Below are positions 1 to 11,155 of a DNA stretch of 64,000 bases, one piece after another. The stretch spans positions 1 through 64,000 of the forward strand of contig VXCM01000326.1 in NCBI GenBank assembly GCA_014773175.1. The letters are read 5' to 3'. A program made the position numbers and the translations under genes. The notes under the pieces were generated by a model. The model was not told the origin of the DNA, did not search any database, and worked only from the letters and a program-made list of their open reading frames with translations. Numbering within the stretch: the stretch's first letter is position 1; every line of letters starts with the position of its first letter. The DNA is from Lucifuga dentata. Its lineage: Eukaryota; Chordata; Actinopteri; Ophidiiformes; Bythitidae.

Positions 1-16
1 TATATATATATATATA
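1..16. repeat. (TA)8 microsatellite at window edge
   Basis: Perfect TA dinucleotide run that continues off the left edge of the window, so its full length is unknown. Confidence 0.95.
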
Positions 17-963
17 ATTTATCCTCTTGATCTTTCATTCAAAATATTAACAAAAATATAACTTTTAAAGATTACTTTGAAGTACAGAGTAAGGAGAAAA
101 ATACAAGTGTATCTTAATGCACACTAGTCAACACAACAGACCACTCGCACCAGAACTGGGGGGGTCCAGATGTTGCTCAAAGTAACATATACTGTGGTTT
201 TGGGTGATAAAATGCATGGAGACAAATATTCAGCATTTCATTTAATGAATTTAATTGCTTCTGATGGTTTGGAAGATGAGCAACAAACAAATTTTGAAAG
301 TGAAAGTGTTCAGTGGAAGGGGAGCTGCAGCTGTCCCTTTATGAAACAAAGATAATGTGTTTACTTTGGAAAAGAAGGACGAGGGTAGAATAAATGCATG
401 TACAGAGCCGATCACCACAGCCAAATGAAAAATTATAGGCTTTACATTAATCAGATGTACATTATCAAGGGGAAATGCAAATCAAAAACAAAAACAGAAA
501 TGTATTTGTACAATTTTAATCGTTAAATGGCTAATGCAGATGTATGAAGCAGAATTAAGGACATGATTTCTGTGCCGTGTGGCTGCAGGCGCCTTCATGC
601 GTCAAAACGTCCCTGCTGCATTTCAGGCTGCAGTTTCTGGAGGAAATACTGAAATAACGCACAAATGACAAACAGCTGTCCGTGGCATTTACACAACAGC
701 ATGTTCCACCTCGTGTAAATATCCCATCATCTCTGTTGAACAATTTTTTCCCCTCTGTCGATCCATTCATCTTTTCTACCCTCAGAATTCATCCCTCTGC
801 TTCCTGTGAGATTTCCCTCAGGAATTTTTAAGAAACAATTCTTATATAAGACACACATTTCACATCATGTTTCCATAGACAGCTTCACCTTGGTTTACAT
901 GCAGCAGCTGCCAAAGTAGTTTACCAAAAAGTAGCAACTAATAGATTTAGGTGACAGTTCGGG
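17..963. other. No recognised feature
   Basis: AT-rich unique-looking sequence. The short frames here (at most 71 codons) show no recognisable domain and overlap on opposite strands. I see no repeat boundary or RNA gene. Confidence 0.5.
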
Positions 964-1335
964 TTAAAGGACCATACCAGTGATTTGGGATGCTTGAGCC
1001 CAATAAATATTACCAGCTCACAAGTTATGTTACTGACAACCGTTTTCCAAAACAAAAAACCTTAAAATTCAATGTTTTGCCTGCTAATATGCATGTCTAA
1101 ATCCATTCTAGATCCATCCATCCATACCTGCTTATCCTATTCAGACTTGAGGGGATCCAAAGCCTGTCCCAGGGGCCACTAGGCGAGAAGCGGGGTACAC
1201 CCTGGACAAGACAAGTCGCCAACCTATCACAGGGCTGAAACACACACGTGGACAAACTCATTCACACTCTCATTCACACCTATGGCCAATTTAGAGTTTC
1301 CAACTTATCTAAGGTGCAACTGGTAGAGTCCTTTA
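964..1335. mobile_element. TTAA-flanked MITE, copy A, interrupted
   Basis: The left end reads TTAA then AGGACCATACCAGTGATTT, and the following sequence (gagcccaataaatattacc, gttatgttactgacaac, cttaaaattcaatgtttt) matches the left halves of the copies at 44138 and 45530. After about 1100 the match stops and an unrelated dispersed repeat occupies 1110-1312. A possible remnant of the right end, ending gagtcctTTAA, is at 1326-1335. I infer an internally deleted copy hit by a second repeat. No coding sequence. Class is uncertain: the TTAA flanks would fit a piggyBac-type MITE. Confidence 0.6.
1110..1312 (-). repeat. Dispersed teleost repeat, 3' part, reverse orientation
   Basis: Begins with an imperfect (ATCC)n run, then carries ggggtacaccctggacaag, cgccaacctatcacagggct, cattcacacctatggccaat and ttagagtttccaacttatct. 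This word series is a family common in fish genomes; it lies on the - strand relative to the copy at 29641-30210. I recognise the family by its words but cannot give a name with certainty. It interrupts the MITE at 964-1335. Confidence 0.7.
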
Positions 1336-2511
1336 AGATTTCTTACCTACATTATACAGTATGTCCAACATAATAAGGTGAAAGATGAGACTGAAGGATC
1401 TAAGTTTAATAAACTCTCAACATGTTAATTTTCATCAGGACCAAACCTCAATGTATTTACATTTAGCAGACACAGATTAAACATACTATTGACAAAATGA
1501 TAATTTAAAACAACCTGTATGCACTGACTTTAGTATGCTGGTCAGGCTGTTTCTGAATTATTAAACAAAATACAAAAACTGAACGGTGGTTGAAGAGGCA
1601 GTGGTCTAAACGGATTCTCGTGGAAAATGCAGGGTCAGGGTTTATAATCCATTTGTGCCGTAAGGCCACACCAGAGCACCATTTGAGCTAACACTGACAT
1701 TAAGGTGGACCAATGGGACTTAAAAAGGCACTTGAGCCGACCACAGGTCATGTAGACTATGACAACAGGGCAAAAATGAGCATGGAGGTGGTCCAATTCC
1801 ATACACACACACACATTTTTCACTTTTTCTGTGTTCAGCAACCATCAACACTCGATTTCCCTACAAGCACAACATACAGTATACTTGCTTGCTCATACAA
1901 ATGTCAAATTTGAAAACCTGGATAGAAATTATTTTTGATTTCAATTGATTTCATGATTTCACATTTAGAAACACAGATGCCTCACCATTTTTTATTTGTT
2001 TGTTTTTGTTTTTGTTGTTTTATTGTTTGTTTTTTTTTTNGGAGGGAGTATGAAGGACAAAACGTACGAAGCTGGAGATGACTCATTATCAATATCATTG
2101 CTGTCTTTTAGTCTTATGACGAGACTGAAGCAAAGAAATCTGAGTATATTGGTCTCAGAGGCGATTCCTAAAATATGAGGTACACAGAATGAGACCAAGA
2201 CAGCTGCTATGTCTCTCCAAACTGTTACCCACTAAAATTTAGTCTGATCAGACTGCCAAGAGGTCAAGAGAGGACAGAACCACCTGCTGAAAATCCAGCC
2301 AGGACCGACAGGACTGCAGGAGGCTCAGATTTTCTGCTTTCTACACACATTTGAAAGAAGTTAGACAGCTGAGGTCAATATTGTTATGTAAAACACCACA
2401 CTGAGCGAGTGTGAGCAGTGACAAGATTGTATGACTTGATATATTGTACAGTATATATAAATGTCTCCTGTCATACATGCACACACGCGCATGCACACCC
2501 CCACAATCTCA
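1336..2511. other. No recognised feature; T-rich tract and N gap at 2000-2040
   Basis: Mostly unique-looking sequence. 1998-2039 is a T/G-rich tract ending in ten T followed by the N at 2040. Short frames are translations of this tract or random. Confidence 0.5.
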
Positions 2512-2515
2512 CACG

Positions 2516-2565
<50 letters not shown>
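2512..2565. repeat. (CT)n(CA)n compound microsatellite
   Basis: A short CT run (2512-2528) is followed by an uninterrupted CA run to 2565. The cysteine/valine-rich frame on the opposite strand is only its translation. Confidence 0.95.
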
Positions 2566-2570
<5 letters not shown>

Positions 2571-2627
2571 GTATACTGATAAAAGTCTGCGTAGCTAAGT
2601 CAACTGACTGGGTGATGTGCTGAGGAG

Positions 2628-2816
2628 ATGACACATACATATGTGCTTGTGTGCACATGCACACCAACACACACGCAAACACACAGTCAGGTTAATCCCA
2701 AACTATACATCAGGTGGCATTTTCTGTTCGTGAGGGAAATTGGCTGCGGCAGTCGTTACTGCTGCACACACATACCCGCGCACACACACACGCACACACA
2801 GACACACACACATATG
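2628..2816. repeat. Imperfect CA-rich simple repeat
   Basis: Two clusters of interrupted CA repeats (about 2630-2685 and 2765-2815), separated by roughly 80 bases of unique sequence. Confidence 0.8.
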
Positions 2817-3074
2817 TTTTTAAGAAAGAAAGAAAGAACAATGCATGTTGAGTTCTTATTGTAGTCGTCTTAATAATTTAATTTACACTCAGAAAAACTG
2901 AACAAAGCAGCGGCACGTGAAGTGATGAAAAGACGCAACATGTCTGAACACAGACGCAAGATAACAAGACAAGAAATCTTCATCTAGTCCCAGTCAAAAT
3001 AATTCCCTTCTGTAAATTTAGCAAAGCACATAAAATTTGCAGTAAAACTGCCCCAACTCTTCTAAAAAGAGTTT

Positions 3075-3113
3075 AAAAAAAAAAAAAAAAAAANAAAAAA
3101 AAAAAAAAAAAAA
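3075..3113. repeat. Doubled poly(A) tract around an N gap
   Basis: Nineteen A lie on each side of the N at 3094. Equal lengths suggest one tract counted twice. Confidence 0.8.
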
Positions 3114-3242
3114 CACTTTCTGGCAAAACAAAAAATAGAAAATCCATCAAAAGATTCTGTTATGTGGCTGAAATTGCAGCCATATAAAACATTTGGATGA
3201 AAGGGGTAAGAATTCTTCATGTTACTGATAATTTACTATAGA

Positions 3243-3412
3243 GTCCTACTGTTGTGCCCTTAAGCAAGGCACTCAACCCAACAGCTTCAAGTAAACATCC
3301 AGTTGAGGACATTAATGGGTTTATTCAATCTCAACCTGTGGTGAGCCGCCTCAGTTAAGGGCATCTGTGTTGGGAATACATGATACATGGGGGGGGGGGG
3401 GNGGGGGGGGGG
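3243..3412. repeat. Dispersed teleost repeat fragment plus poly(G) with N
   Basis: 3246-3285 carries gttgtgcccttaagcaagg and cactcaaccca, words seen in a widespread fish repeat. The fragment ends near 3388, where a G run of 13, an N at 3402 and a G run of 10 follow. Family name not assigned. Confidence 0.5.
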
Positions 3413-4523
3413 TCTTAAAAAATAACAGCAGATAAAATGACCATAAAACAAACAGGTATATATTTAAATTGGTTTGTGCTTTGGTTCTGTGCTGCTCCAT
3501 TTACAAAACTGTTATCACAGTTATACAATAGATGTGGCTTTATTTTAATTTAATTCCAGCCGTATTGTAAGTATGAGCTATGATGTATCCCTCCTGTTTC
3601 AGTACCATCAAGTTATCAGCGCTGTTTTTTTTTCTTCACACATTAAACTGCTCATTATTAACGGTATTAATGTCTGAAAATGTGCCCCACCAAAAAAAAT
3701 TGTTCATCTGTTGAGGTGTCAGATTACCAGTGGATGATAACGCTCTCAGGAAGATTGGTCAGAAATGAGTTACAGCTGTAAGTTTTAATCAAAGAGGCTC
3801 TTAATTGGCACTGCATCATTGGTTATTTTTTCACAGTTGTGAAACAAAAGTTGTGTATTCGCACTGGGGCTAGAATTACCTGGGAACCTACCATGACTTG
3901 TAATAATTGTGAAAGCCCTAATTTAAATGAGAATCTGACATTTTTGTAATTATGTAAAATATTTTGCAGCAAATTATCAATATTTCAGGAAACTCAGGAG
4001 TCATGTGATAACAGTAGTCTTGTGCAAACTGGCACTTCGGCTATGGGGATATTTTTTTTTCTTTATTCCGCACCTTTATTGTGCACATCTTTCCTGGCCA
4101 ATAACTGTTAGGGGGTGTGGTGGAATATTTTAATGAGCATTTTTGCTGAAAATTCTGAATGTTTCTTGGCAGCGTGGCGACCCGTTTGGAGAAGCAAGAA
4201 ACTGAAATGCAGAACAAAACCTCCAAGGAGCAAGAAATTAACTATTTTTTACACCTTGCGTCGCCCTTATTAATACTGTTCTGGGCTTCATTAAAATCAC
4301 CATGGAATCATTCTGGAAAATCCTGCAATTTTTTCTCACATATAGCAACAATATATCTTGACTTGTTGACTGCAAAAGGTTACCCACTATTTTATATCCA
4401 ACTTTGTGTGCACGCATGCACGTACGATTCATAACGGTGTGAATTTAACATGTGCGAAGGTAATTAAAGGAAGAGGGAAATAAAGAGTAAAGATGCTTAT
4501 TTGAGAGAAGCTGTTTCTTTGTG

Positions 4524-4526
<3 letters not shown>
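3413..4526. other. No recognised feature
   Basis: AT-rich sequence. Overlapping frames at 4041-4434 on both strands (61-91 codons) have no recognisable domain and I treat them as chance. Confidence 0.45.

Positions 4527-4555
<29 letters not shown>
4527..4555. repeat. (GT)n microsatellite
   Basis: Uninterrupted GT run of about 14 units. Confidence 0.95.
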
Positions 4556-5180
4556 GCTTGAAAACTCTACACTCATTTGTTTTCCCAGAGGCCATTTTAA
4601 ATGGCTCTCAATAGAAAGACAGTATCCAATGACCAATACAGTCAGCAGTGTTTTCCACAGCTGTAATGCAACCAGCTCTATATTTGGACTCTCACAGGCT
4701 GTGACACTGAGAATCTGAGAGCCACCCACACTGACAACTTCTGGGGAATTTTACACTGGGATCTTGGAGGAGCTGACATTTTGATTTGCTCTTAACCTGC
4801 ATTTCTAACTTTGATCCCTACAGCGCATATTCATATTGAAGCTTATCCATCAACACAAATGCAGCAGGACTATTTGTATTAAATGTCGAAATTATAGCGA
4901 AGAAAATTGCACCACATCAGAAGTTCCACATCTCAACATAATCACGTTACATATAAAGATTTCCTTTGCAAAAGAAGATATTTTAGTTTTCTTTTTCATT
5001 AATTAATTGGTTATATAGATTATGCATTTTTACATATCGTTTTTTGTGCAATCTCAGTAATATAAATAGAACTGATGCTGGATTAGTGAAAGTATAACAG
5101 TTTAAAGTATAAAAACTGGTTTATGACATATAAAAGCACAATGTGGGCAAGTGATTTTGTGTGTCTACGTGTGTGCGCAC

Positions 5181-5183
<3 letters not shown>
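4556..5183. other. No recognised feature
   Basis: AT-rich sequence without repeats or domain-bearing frames that I can recognise. Confidence 0.45.
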
Positions 5184-5242
<59 letters not shown>

Positions 5243-5247
5243 NGAGG

Positions 5248-5281
<34 letters not shown>
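5184..5281. repeat. (GA)n microsatellite with N gap
   Basis: Perfect GA run of nearly 60 bases to 5242, an N at 5243, then an interrupted GA run to 5281. The right part differs (gaggga, gaaaga interruptions), so this is not an exact duplication. The Arg-Glu repeat frame here is an artefact. Confidence 0.9.
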
Positions 5282-5432
5282 CTAAAACATCTATTATCTG
5301 AAAAAACACAGATCGCTCACACGCATGCATACACACTTGCATGCACGTGCACACAGACACACTTCCGCTGTTTGACACATTTATGACTTCTGATTAAATC
5401 CTCCTCTCTGCTGACAGCGCATCGCTGACAGT

Positions 5433-5613
5433 TTCTCCATCCTGGTATCTCCTCCATCCTGATCTCTCTCTATTCTGACCTCGTCTCCATCCTATCTCCA
5501 CCATCCTAATCTTGTCTCCATCCTGATCTCTCCTTCATCCTGATCTCTCCTCCATCCTGATCTCTCCTTCATCCTGATCTCTCCTCCATCCTGATCTCTC
5601 CTCCATTCTCTCC
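5433..5613. repeat. 17-bp minisatellite with a two-unit alternation
   Basis: Degenerate copies from about 5433, then five consecutive 17-bp units at 5517, 5534, 5551, 5568 and 5585. The units are TCCATCCTGATCTCTCC and TTCATCCTGATCTCTCC; the second base runs C, T, C, T, C. The strand is strongly pyrimidine-rich. Confidence 0.85.
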
Positions 5614-6808
5614 ATCAACACTTTAGTATTATTAGCTTTATCTAGTGTTTTATATTGACTGGAAGCCAGCTTCATCCTCTAGTGAGACGGGGCTATTAGC
5701 TGGATTTGTGTCCCTGAGGACATCCTCTAACCCGAGAACACACAAGTCCAGTGGGAGAAAAATGAGCTCTGGGTAAATCTACGCAAATCTCTGGCTGTCT
5801 CCTGGTTTCTGGGGGACAGAAAGGGGGAGGGTGGAAAGAAAGCAGTTGAGTAGACCTTACTTCATCCTCATCATCCTCTACTAATCTACCTTCATTTTCT
5901 TCATCCTCTTCGCCCTCTCTTCTGCTTCTCCTCATTTCTTCTCTCATATACTCCTCTACATTTTCTTTGTTTTTGTTTGACCCCTTTTGTAAGGACAAAT
6001 TTCTATAATGATTTCATATTTCAGATGGACACTTGTTTAAATATTGAACCATGAGAGCTAGAAGGAGAAAATTTAATACAAAGCTAACTGAATGAAAGAA
6101 AGTTGAAGCCTGGCTCAGACCTTTGGCCAAATCAGGTTCAGGCTAAGAATCAAATCATGCATTCTGCTTGTACCAGTACAGTAAACCATCTAGAGCTGTT
6201 CTCCACACGGAGAAAATATTTGGGAAAACTGGGGGCAGTTTTACAGCTTTCACTCTGTTCTGCTCACAGAGACATGACAGGATTCTATGAAGCAACACAA
6301 ATGATCTGCGGCCTCTACACCAGACCATCCAGGCATAAAGAGAAAAATGCAGCCTGGCCACAATTAAAACTAACAAGCTAGCGCTCCATCCTTCCTCACA
6401 GCTCCAACGAGACACTGACCATCTGGAACAAAACTTGACAAACTGTAGACGCTGATGTCAGAGGCTGAGAGACACTTAGAAGGACTGTGGGAGATCAGAA
6501 AAGACAGTGAAATGAAGTCATGGAGGCTTGAATGCTGAAGTCTGTGGTCTACCGCAGAGAACTGGTATTTCATGGTTTATTAAACACTAATAATGCCACA
6601 GGGACAGTGTCCAGAAAGTAGAAATGACACTTAGTCTCTAAGTATTCATATACAAGAAAAAACAAAACAATAAAGCAAATAAACAAACATATGGAAAAAA
6701 TATATACTGATGGGCATTTTAATGGACCATTAAAGCCAATAATCTGTCTTGTATTCTATTTGGTGCTTTAAAACAAATTTGTAAAGGGAGGAAGTCTGTG
6801 TGAGCACT
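5614..6808. other. No recognised gene; pyrimidine-rich at 5850-5980
   Basis: 5860-5985 is rich in TCATCCTC/TTCTTC words. Read on the - strand it gives an acidic, arginine-rich frame (5696-5998, 100 codons). That is what biased strand composition produces, so I do not call a gene. The rest shows nothing recognisable. Confidence 0.5.
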
Positions 6809-6810
6809 TT

Positions 6811-6847
<37 letters not shown>
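6809..6847. repeat. (TTTC)n tetranucleotide microsatellite
   Basis: About nine perfect TTTC units. Confidence 0.95.
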
Positions 6848-7334
6848 ACTGATCTAAAAATGAAATCAGAATTTACCATAAATAAAAGATAATGGACTCA
6901 AAGCTTCTGATTCCATAATAATAAAACATCTATTGATTTATTGCTTCAGCAGTAGAGAAAGGCAACACTTTCAGGGTGGATCTGCCTGCTAAGAAAGATG
7001 CTTTATAATGCCATTAATGAAAATGCTTTCTGATGTGGTGAATGAATTGTTGCAGCAGCAGACATGCAATTTAAAACTTTAATGTGGATTCAATTACCTG
7101 TCCTGACTTCCCACTGTGAGGAGATCAGTTAATACCAGGACCATTACTTTCTAATCTTATTGCTTTTAAAGCTTTTCTGGAGAAAGTTTATTGGCAGAGA
7201 GTTACTTCAAAACAGAACTGACAATCTCATTACACCAGATATGTGTGTGAGTTGGAAATGTGTGTGTTTGTATCTCCTTCTCTGCTTTGATGGAATATGA
7301 GCTTTATCTGATATTCTTTATCTGAATATGAGGT
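6848..7334. other. No recognised feature
   Basis: AT-rich unique-looking sequence up to the 5' breakpoint of the LINE. Confidence 0.45.
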
Positions 7335-8919
7335 TTAAAAAAGAGCAATCTGGATGCCTCAGTTATTAACAATTACATTTCAAACTTACCATTTTTAAGC
7401 AAAATCACTGAAAAATTAGTTTTCCAACAACTCAGCACTGTCTTGGCCTCAAACAGTTGCTTTGATATGTTCCAGTCTGGGTTTCGACCATACCACACCA
7501 CTGAAATGGTGCTTATCAAGGTATTAAATGACATTCATTTAAACACAGACTGTGGTAAAGTCTCAGTTCTTGTGTTATTAGATCTTATTAGATACAGTCG
7601 ACCACAACATACGAGTAAACAGACTGGAAAACTGGGTTGGATTCTGGCACAGTTCTTAACTGGTTTAAAACATATTTACAAGACAGAGATTACTTTGTGT
7701 CAGTCTGCAACTTCAAATCTGAGAGAACACAGATGGTGAGTGGAGTTCCCCAGGGTTCAATTCTCAGGTCCCTTTTAATTTTGAAAAACAACAGTCTCTT
7801 ATCACAACTATGCAGATGAAATTTACATAGCCCAAATTTACATAGCCATCTCATCAGGTGACTATAGTCCCACTGAATCACAAAACAAGTGCACTGAAGA
7901 CATCAATGACTGGATGCGCCACAGTTGCCTTCAGTTAAATAAAGATAAAACTGCAATAATTGTATTTGGGGCCAAAGAAGAATGATCAAATGTTATTGGT
8001 CAGCTTGAATCACTTGCATTGAAGACAGAAAACCAAGTCAAAAACCTTGGTGTAGTTATGGATGAAGACCTAAACTTTAACAGCCACATCAAGCCAATTA
8101 TAAAATCAGCCTACTATCACCTTAAAAATATAACCAGATTAAGAGGATATGTCTCAGCAAGACTGGGAAAAACTTGTGCATGCATTTGTCTTCAGCAGGC
8201 TGGACTACTGTAATGGCGTCTTTACAGGCTGTCTGAACAACCAGTCAGGCAAATGCAGCTCTTTCAGAATGCTGCTGCTCCGAGTTCTGACTAAAACTAG
8301 GAAAGCAGAGCACATCCTCCAGTCCTCAGATCTCTGACCTGCTGCCTATGTGTCACAGGATTGATTTTAAAATATTCTTACTGGTTTATAAAGCTCTGCA
8401 TGGCTCAGAACCAAAATATATCTCCAACATGATTCTGCAGTATGAACCCTCCAGACCTCTCAGGTCGCCTGGTTCTGGTCTGCTTTCTGTTCCCAGAGTC
8501 AGAACAAAGCACGGTGAGGCAGCATTTAGTTTCTCTGCTCCACAACTCTGGAACAAACTTCCAGAAGATCTCAGGTCTGCTCCAACTGTAACCAGGATCA
8601 AAAACCAGGATCAAAATTTTTCTTTGTAGCACTGCTTTTAATTAAGCTTTGCACTGCAATTCAATCTGGCACCAATTTAATTAATTCCGCACTGTAACTA
8701 CACTATAGATTATTTTATTTGCTTTTACGTTATTTCTTTTTACCATCCTATTTTACTCTTGGTTTTAAAATGTTGATTTATTTTGTTCTTTATGCATTTT
8801 ACATGTTGCTTTATTTTGTTTGTATTGTCTTTTAATGTTTTTTTGTTTGTGTAAAGCACTTTGAATTGCTGCTGTGTTTGAATTGTGCTATATAAATAAA
8901 TTTGCCTTGCCTTGCCTTA
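7335..8919 (+). mobile_element. L2-clade LINE, 5'-truncated and inactive
   Basis: The element enters inside the reverse transcriptase and runs to the 3' tail. The 3' UTR (8630-8919) ends with gtaaagcactttgaattgct, gtgctatataaataaa and three TTGCC-type units, as expected of L2-type LINEs in fish, whose 3' ends carry short tandem units. The 5' edge near 7335 is placed where the Lys-Lys-Ser-Asn-Leu-Asp protein match begins and may lie a little further upstream. Family identification by recognised protein words; no search was run. Confidence 0.88.
7338..8629 (+). pseudogene. L2 reverse transcriptase pseudogene (partial ORF2)
   Basis: Reverse transcriptase of a non-LTR retrotransposon that would copy element RNA at a nicked chromosomal target. 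The reading is spread over several frames. Frame 1 from 7338 gives KKSNLD, SNLPFLSKITEKLVFQQL, FQSGFRPYHTTEMVLIKVLND and VLVLLDL; the second half of motif A (normally Ala-Ala-Phe-Asp after Leu-Asp-Leu) is damaged by a small deletion near 7585. The frame from 7637 gives GTVLNWFKTYLQDRDY and motif B SGVPQGSIL (7742-7762). The catalytic YADD box at 7809-7820 reads Tyr-Ala-Asp-Glu. Later pieces give LGVVMDEDLNFNSHIK (8050-8095), FSRLDYCNGVF (about 8191-8223) and the L2-type C-terminus FKIFLLVYKALHGSEPKYIS to WNKLPEDLRS (8360-8580). Several stops and frameshifts; certainly inactive. Confidence 0.88.
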
Positions 8920-9015
8920 TCGGGCCTCCAGAGTCAATAGCAAAGCCACTTTATGGTTCTGCGGCTCATCTGGCAGCATAGAGCACAATTTATGGAAATG
9001 TAAAGTCTGTGGAGT

Positions 9016-9017
<2 letters not shown>

Positions 9018-9065
<48 letters not shown>

Positions 9066-9080
9066 GCGCGTGTGTGTGTT
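9018..9080. repeat. (GT)n microsatellite
   Basis: Uninterrupted GT to 9060, then a short CG-interrupted continuation. It lies about 100 bases after the LINE tail. Confidence 0.95.
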
Positions 9081-10093
9081 TAATAACCTGGACAAAAAGC
9101 TCCAGTAGAATTGACTGATAAATGAGCACGGAGGACTTACATCAGTTGTTTTATTCTCTCTTACACTTATGGTGCCATAGCATCATCATCGTCACTTTTT
9201 TCTATAAACATTAGGATAAATTATTCAGCAGCTAGTAATCTGCCTCACCTCAAAACAAAACATTGATTTGTGCGGACAGCAGGGAATCCCGCCTGTGGAA
9301 ACTTCAAACTCAGTTTTATGTGAGATGAGAGAAAAAAAGATAAAAGGAATTGAGCACATTTGGCTCTGTGATCATCTCATTACAAATCAAAAGAGGAGCT
9401 TTACTTATGTGGGAAAAATCAGTAATTCTCTCTCTCTCTCCTCTCCCTCTTGCTTTCTCTCTGTATCTATATAGTTCCATATCAGGGGCGTGCTGGGATC
9501 TAGAGGAGAGCTCCAAGTAGTTCACAGTGGAGACATTGTGAAGACACTCGAAGCATCAACGTCACATTAATGATGGATTGGGGATGCGGAGCACCTTACT
9601 GATAAAGCCAGTCTGAATGTAATGCTAACAAGACAAGATGAAACAAGACTTCAACAAAACGACCTTGTCAGCTTTTTGTGTTTCCATCTCTTCCTTTAAA
9701 ACAGCTCCAGATATTACAGCATGAAGCTGACGAAACATACAGCAGATCTGGAATAACTTAAGCATTCATCAAGTGAAATTTATTGCAAGGCCAGATCGCG
9801 ATAACCTCAACCCTATAAAGGAGTTCATCTGTATGCATAATCAGTTACTCATGGGGTCCCCAAGCACTTGGACAATATTCTTGTGTAAATTAAATGAATT
9901 TTTGTGTCAACACAAAAATAATATTTGAACCCATTTACATTCAAATGAAATGCAATAAAATGCTAAAGAAATACAGCTATTTACAGATACACAAAGTTTT
10001 TTTTTTTTATTATTATTATTTTCATCCTGAGTTCTAATCTGAAACTTTTACAGTGCTTCAGTGTGCAAACCACTTCTACTTTCCCCTGTGCAG
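9081..10093. other. No recognised feature
   Basis: Contains a short TC-rich run near 9430-9470 and a T/ATT-rich tract near 9995-10020. Frames on both strands of 9268-9525 have no domain I can recognise. Confidence 0.45.
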
Positions 10094-10097
10094 ATTA

Positions 10098-10754
10098 AGG
10101 CCCATTTCACATGCTAAGCGTTGAGCATTGCCACTGAGCTTGGCATCCAGCGCTCTGCTTATTCATCAGTGGATTCTGAGCAGCGCTGCTCAACCAAGCG
10201 CTGACAGGAAGCGCTCGTTGCTAATGACATGTTGACCGTTACCATGGGCGATCTTTGCACATTCATGGTCCAAATTGGGTTTCCGGGTCAAATCGGGTAG
10301 CAACATGGACATCGCAACAAAGAAGGTTCATGCTCTTCTTCTAATTCAGAGAAGAAAAGCGAAAAAACGGCAAATGTGGGTGCATGAAACCTTGTTGAGT
10401 CAGCATAGAATTCAATTAATCAATTCAAACCTGGTATCCATGTCTGACTGCAGACCTTTCGCCAGATCATAATACAATTTTAAAGTTGTGATGTACAACT
10501 TGGGAAACTGTGGCACTTCTGTTTACGTGACAGCTGTTCGCTGATGGGTTGCTCATTTGTAAGGTCAGTCTTGGAAAGGTCAAAGTTGAATTTGGTTGAA
10601 CGTTGTGCGCTGTGTCAAAATGAAGAATCCGAGCACTGTACGATGTTTAAGGTGGTGTGATGCATTATTAGGAGTCAAGATTCAGCTTCCAATACAAAAT
10701 AATGCAATGCCCAGGCCAGTGCAATCTTCAACGGTTATCATGAGAAATGGGCCT
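10098..10754 (+). mobile_element. PIF/Harbinger deletion derivative (HARBI1-bearing)
   Basis: Terminal inverted repeats: the left end reads AGGCCCATTTCACATGCTAA and the right end, reverse-complemented, reads AGGCCCATTTCTCATGATAA; both continue with diverged but alignable GCGTTGAGCATTGCC / CCGTTGAAGATTGCAC. The interior is CpG-richer than its surroundings and encodes the start of a HARBI1-like nuclease (10305-10415). The catalytic part of the nuclease is missing, so this is a non-autonomous remnant of about 657 bp. A target duplication is not clear (TTA on the left, TCA on the right). Confidence 0.75.
10305..10415 (+). pseudogene. HARBI1-like nuclease, N-terminal fragment
   Basis: A 65-codon frame (10275-10472) contains, from its second Met, MDIATKKVHALLLIQRRKAK followed by K-R-Q-M-W-V-H-E-T-L. 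The basic Arg/Lys run followed by Trp-Val-His is the characteristic start of fish Harbinger nucleases. After about residue 47 the similarity stops and the frame ends at 10472. None of the DDE-type catalytic residues is present. In a full element this protein works with a partner DNA-binding (Myb/MADF-type) protein; a decayed MADF domain from another Harbinger element is at 40038. Confidence 0.7.
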
Positions 10755-10774
10755 CAATGAAAACATGCCATTTT

Positions 10775-11155
10775 ACATACTGTTGCTTTAAGACCCCCTC
10801 CCAAAAGCCTGCTGTGTTCTGATTGGCCAGTTGCTTCAGAGCTGAGCTGATCTGGCCAAACTCTTGTCTGTTAACCTCATACTTTGTGAGTATTCAACCA
10901 GGTGTGTAGGCAGGTAAATTCATACGTGTTACATGATGACATCAACATGTTGCAGAAGTAAAAGACTAATCAAAAAAAAAAAAAAAANAAAAAAAAAAAA
11001 AAAAGCATTCAGGATAATTCAGGACCTATGAGTTTGTCTTACTGGATGCATTTCTTTAGGTGTGAATCTCAAGTTTTACAGCTTTGATATTTTCAAGACA
11101 TACTCCCTTCTATATTACAATATAAAATTTGGAGAAATATGTCCCCTTTAAATCA
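10775..11155. repeat. Probable fragment of a second TIR/MITE-like repeat
   Basis: Starts gttgctttaagaccccctcc with gttctgattggccag and ends gagaaatatgtcccctttaa, words I associate with a common fish MITE family. Its left terminus is not found; the Harbinger element may have removed or interrupted it. A doubled poly(A) around the N at 10988 (15 and 16 A) lies inside. Confidence 0.4.

Noticed and set aside
2361..2864. Cysteine/valine and histidine/threonine frames
   Set aside because: Translations of CA/GT repeats.
5123..5386. Frames on both strands with Arg-Glu or Ser-Leu repeats
   Set aside because: They are translations of the (GA)n microsatellite and also cross an N.
5696..5998. 100-codon acidic/basic frame on the - strand
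   Set aside because: Produced by the pyrimidine-rich + strand (TCATCCTC/TTCTTC words); no domain, low complexity.
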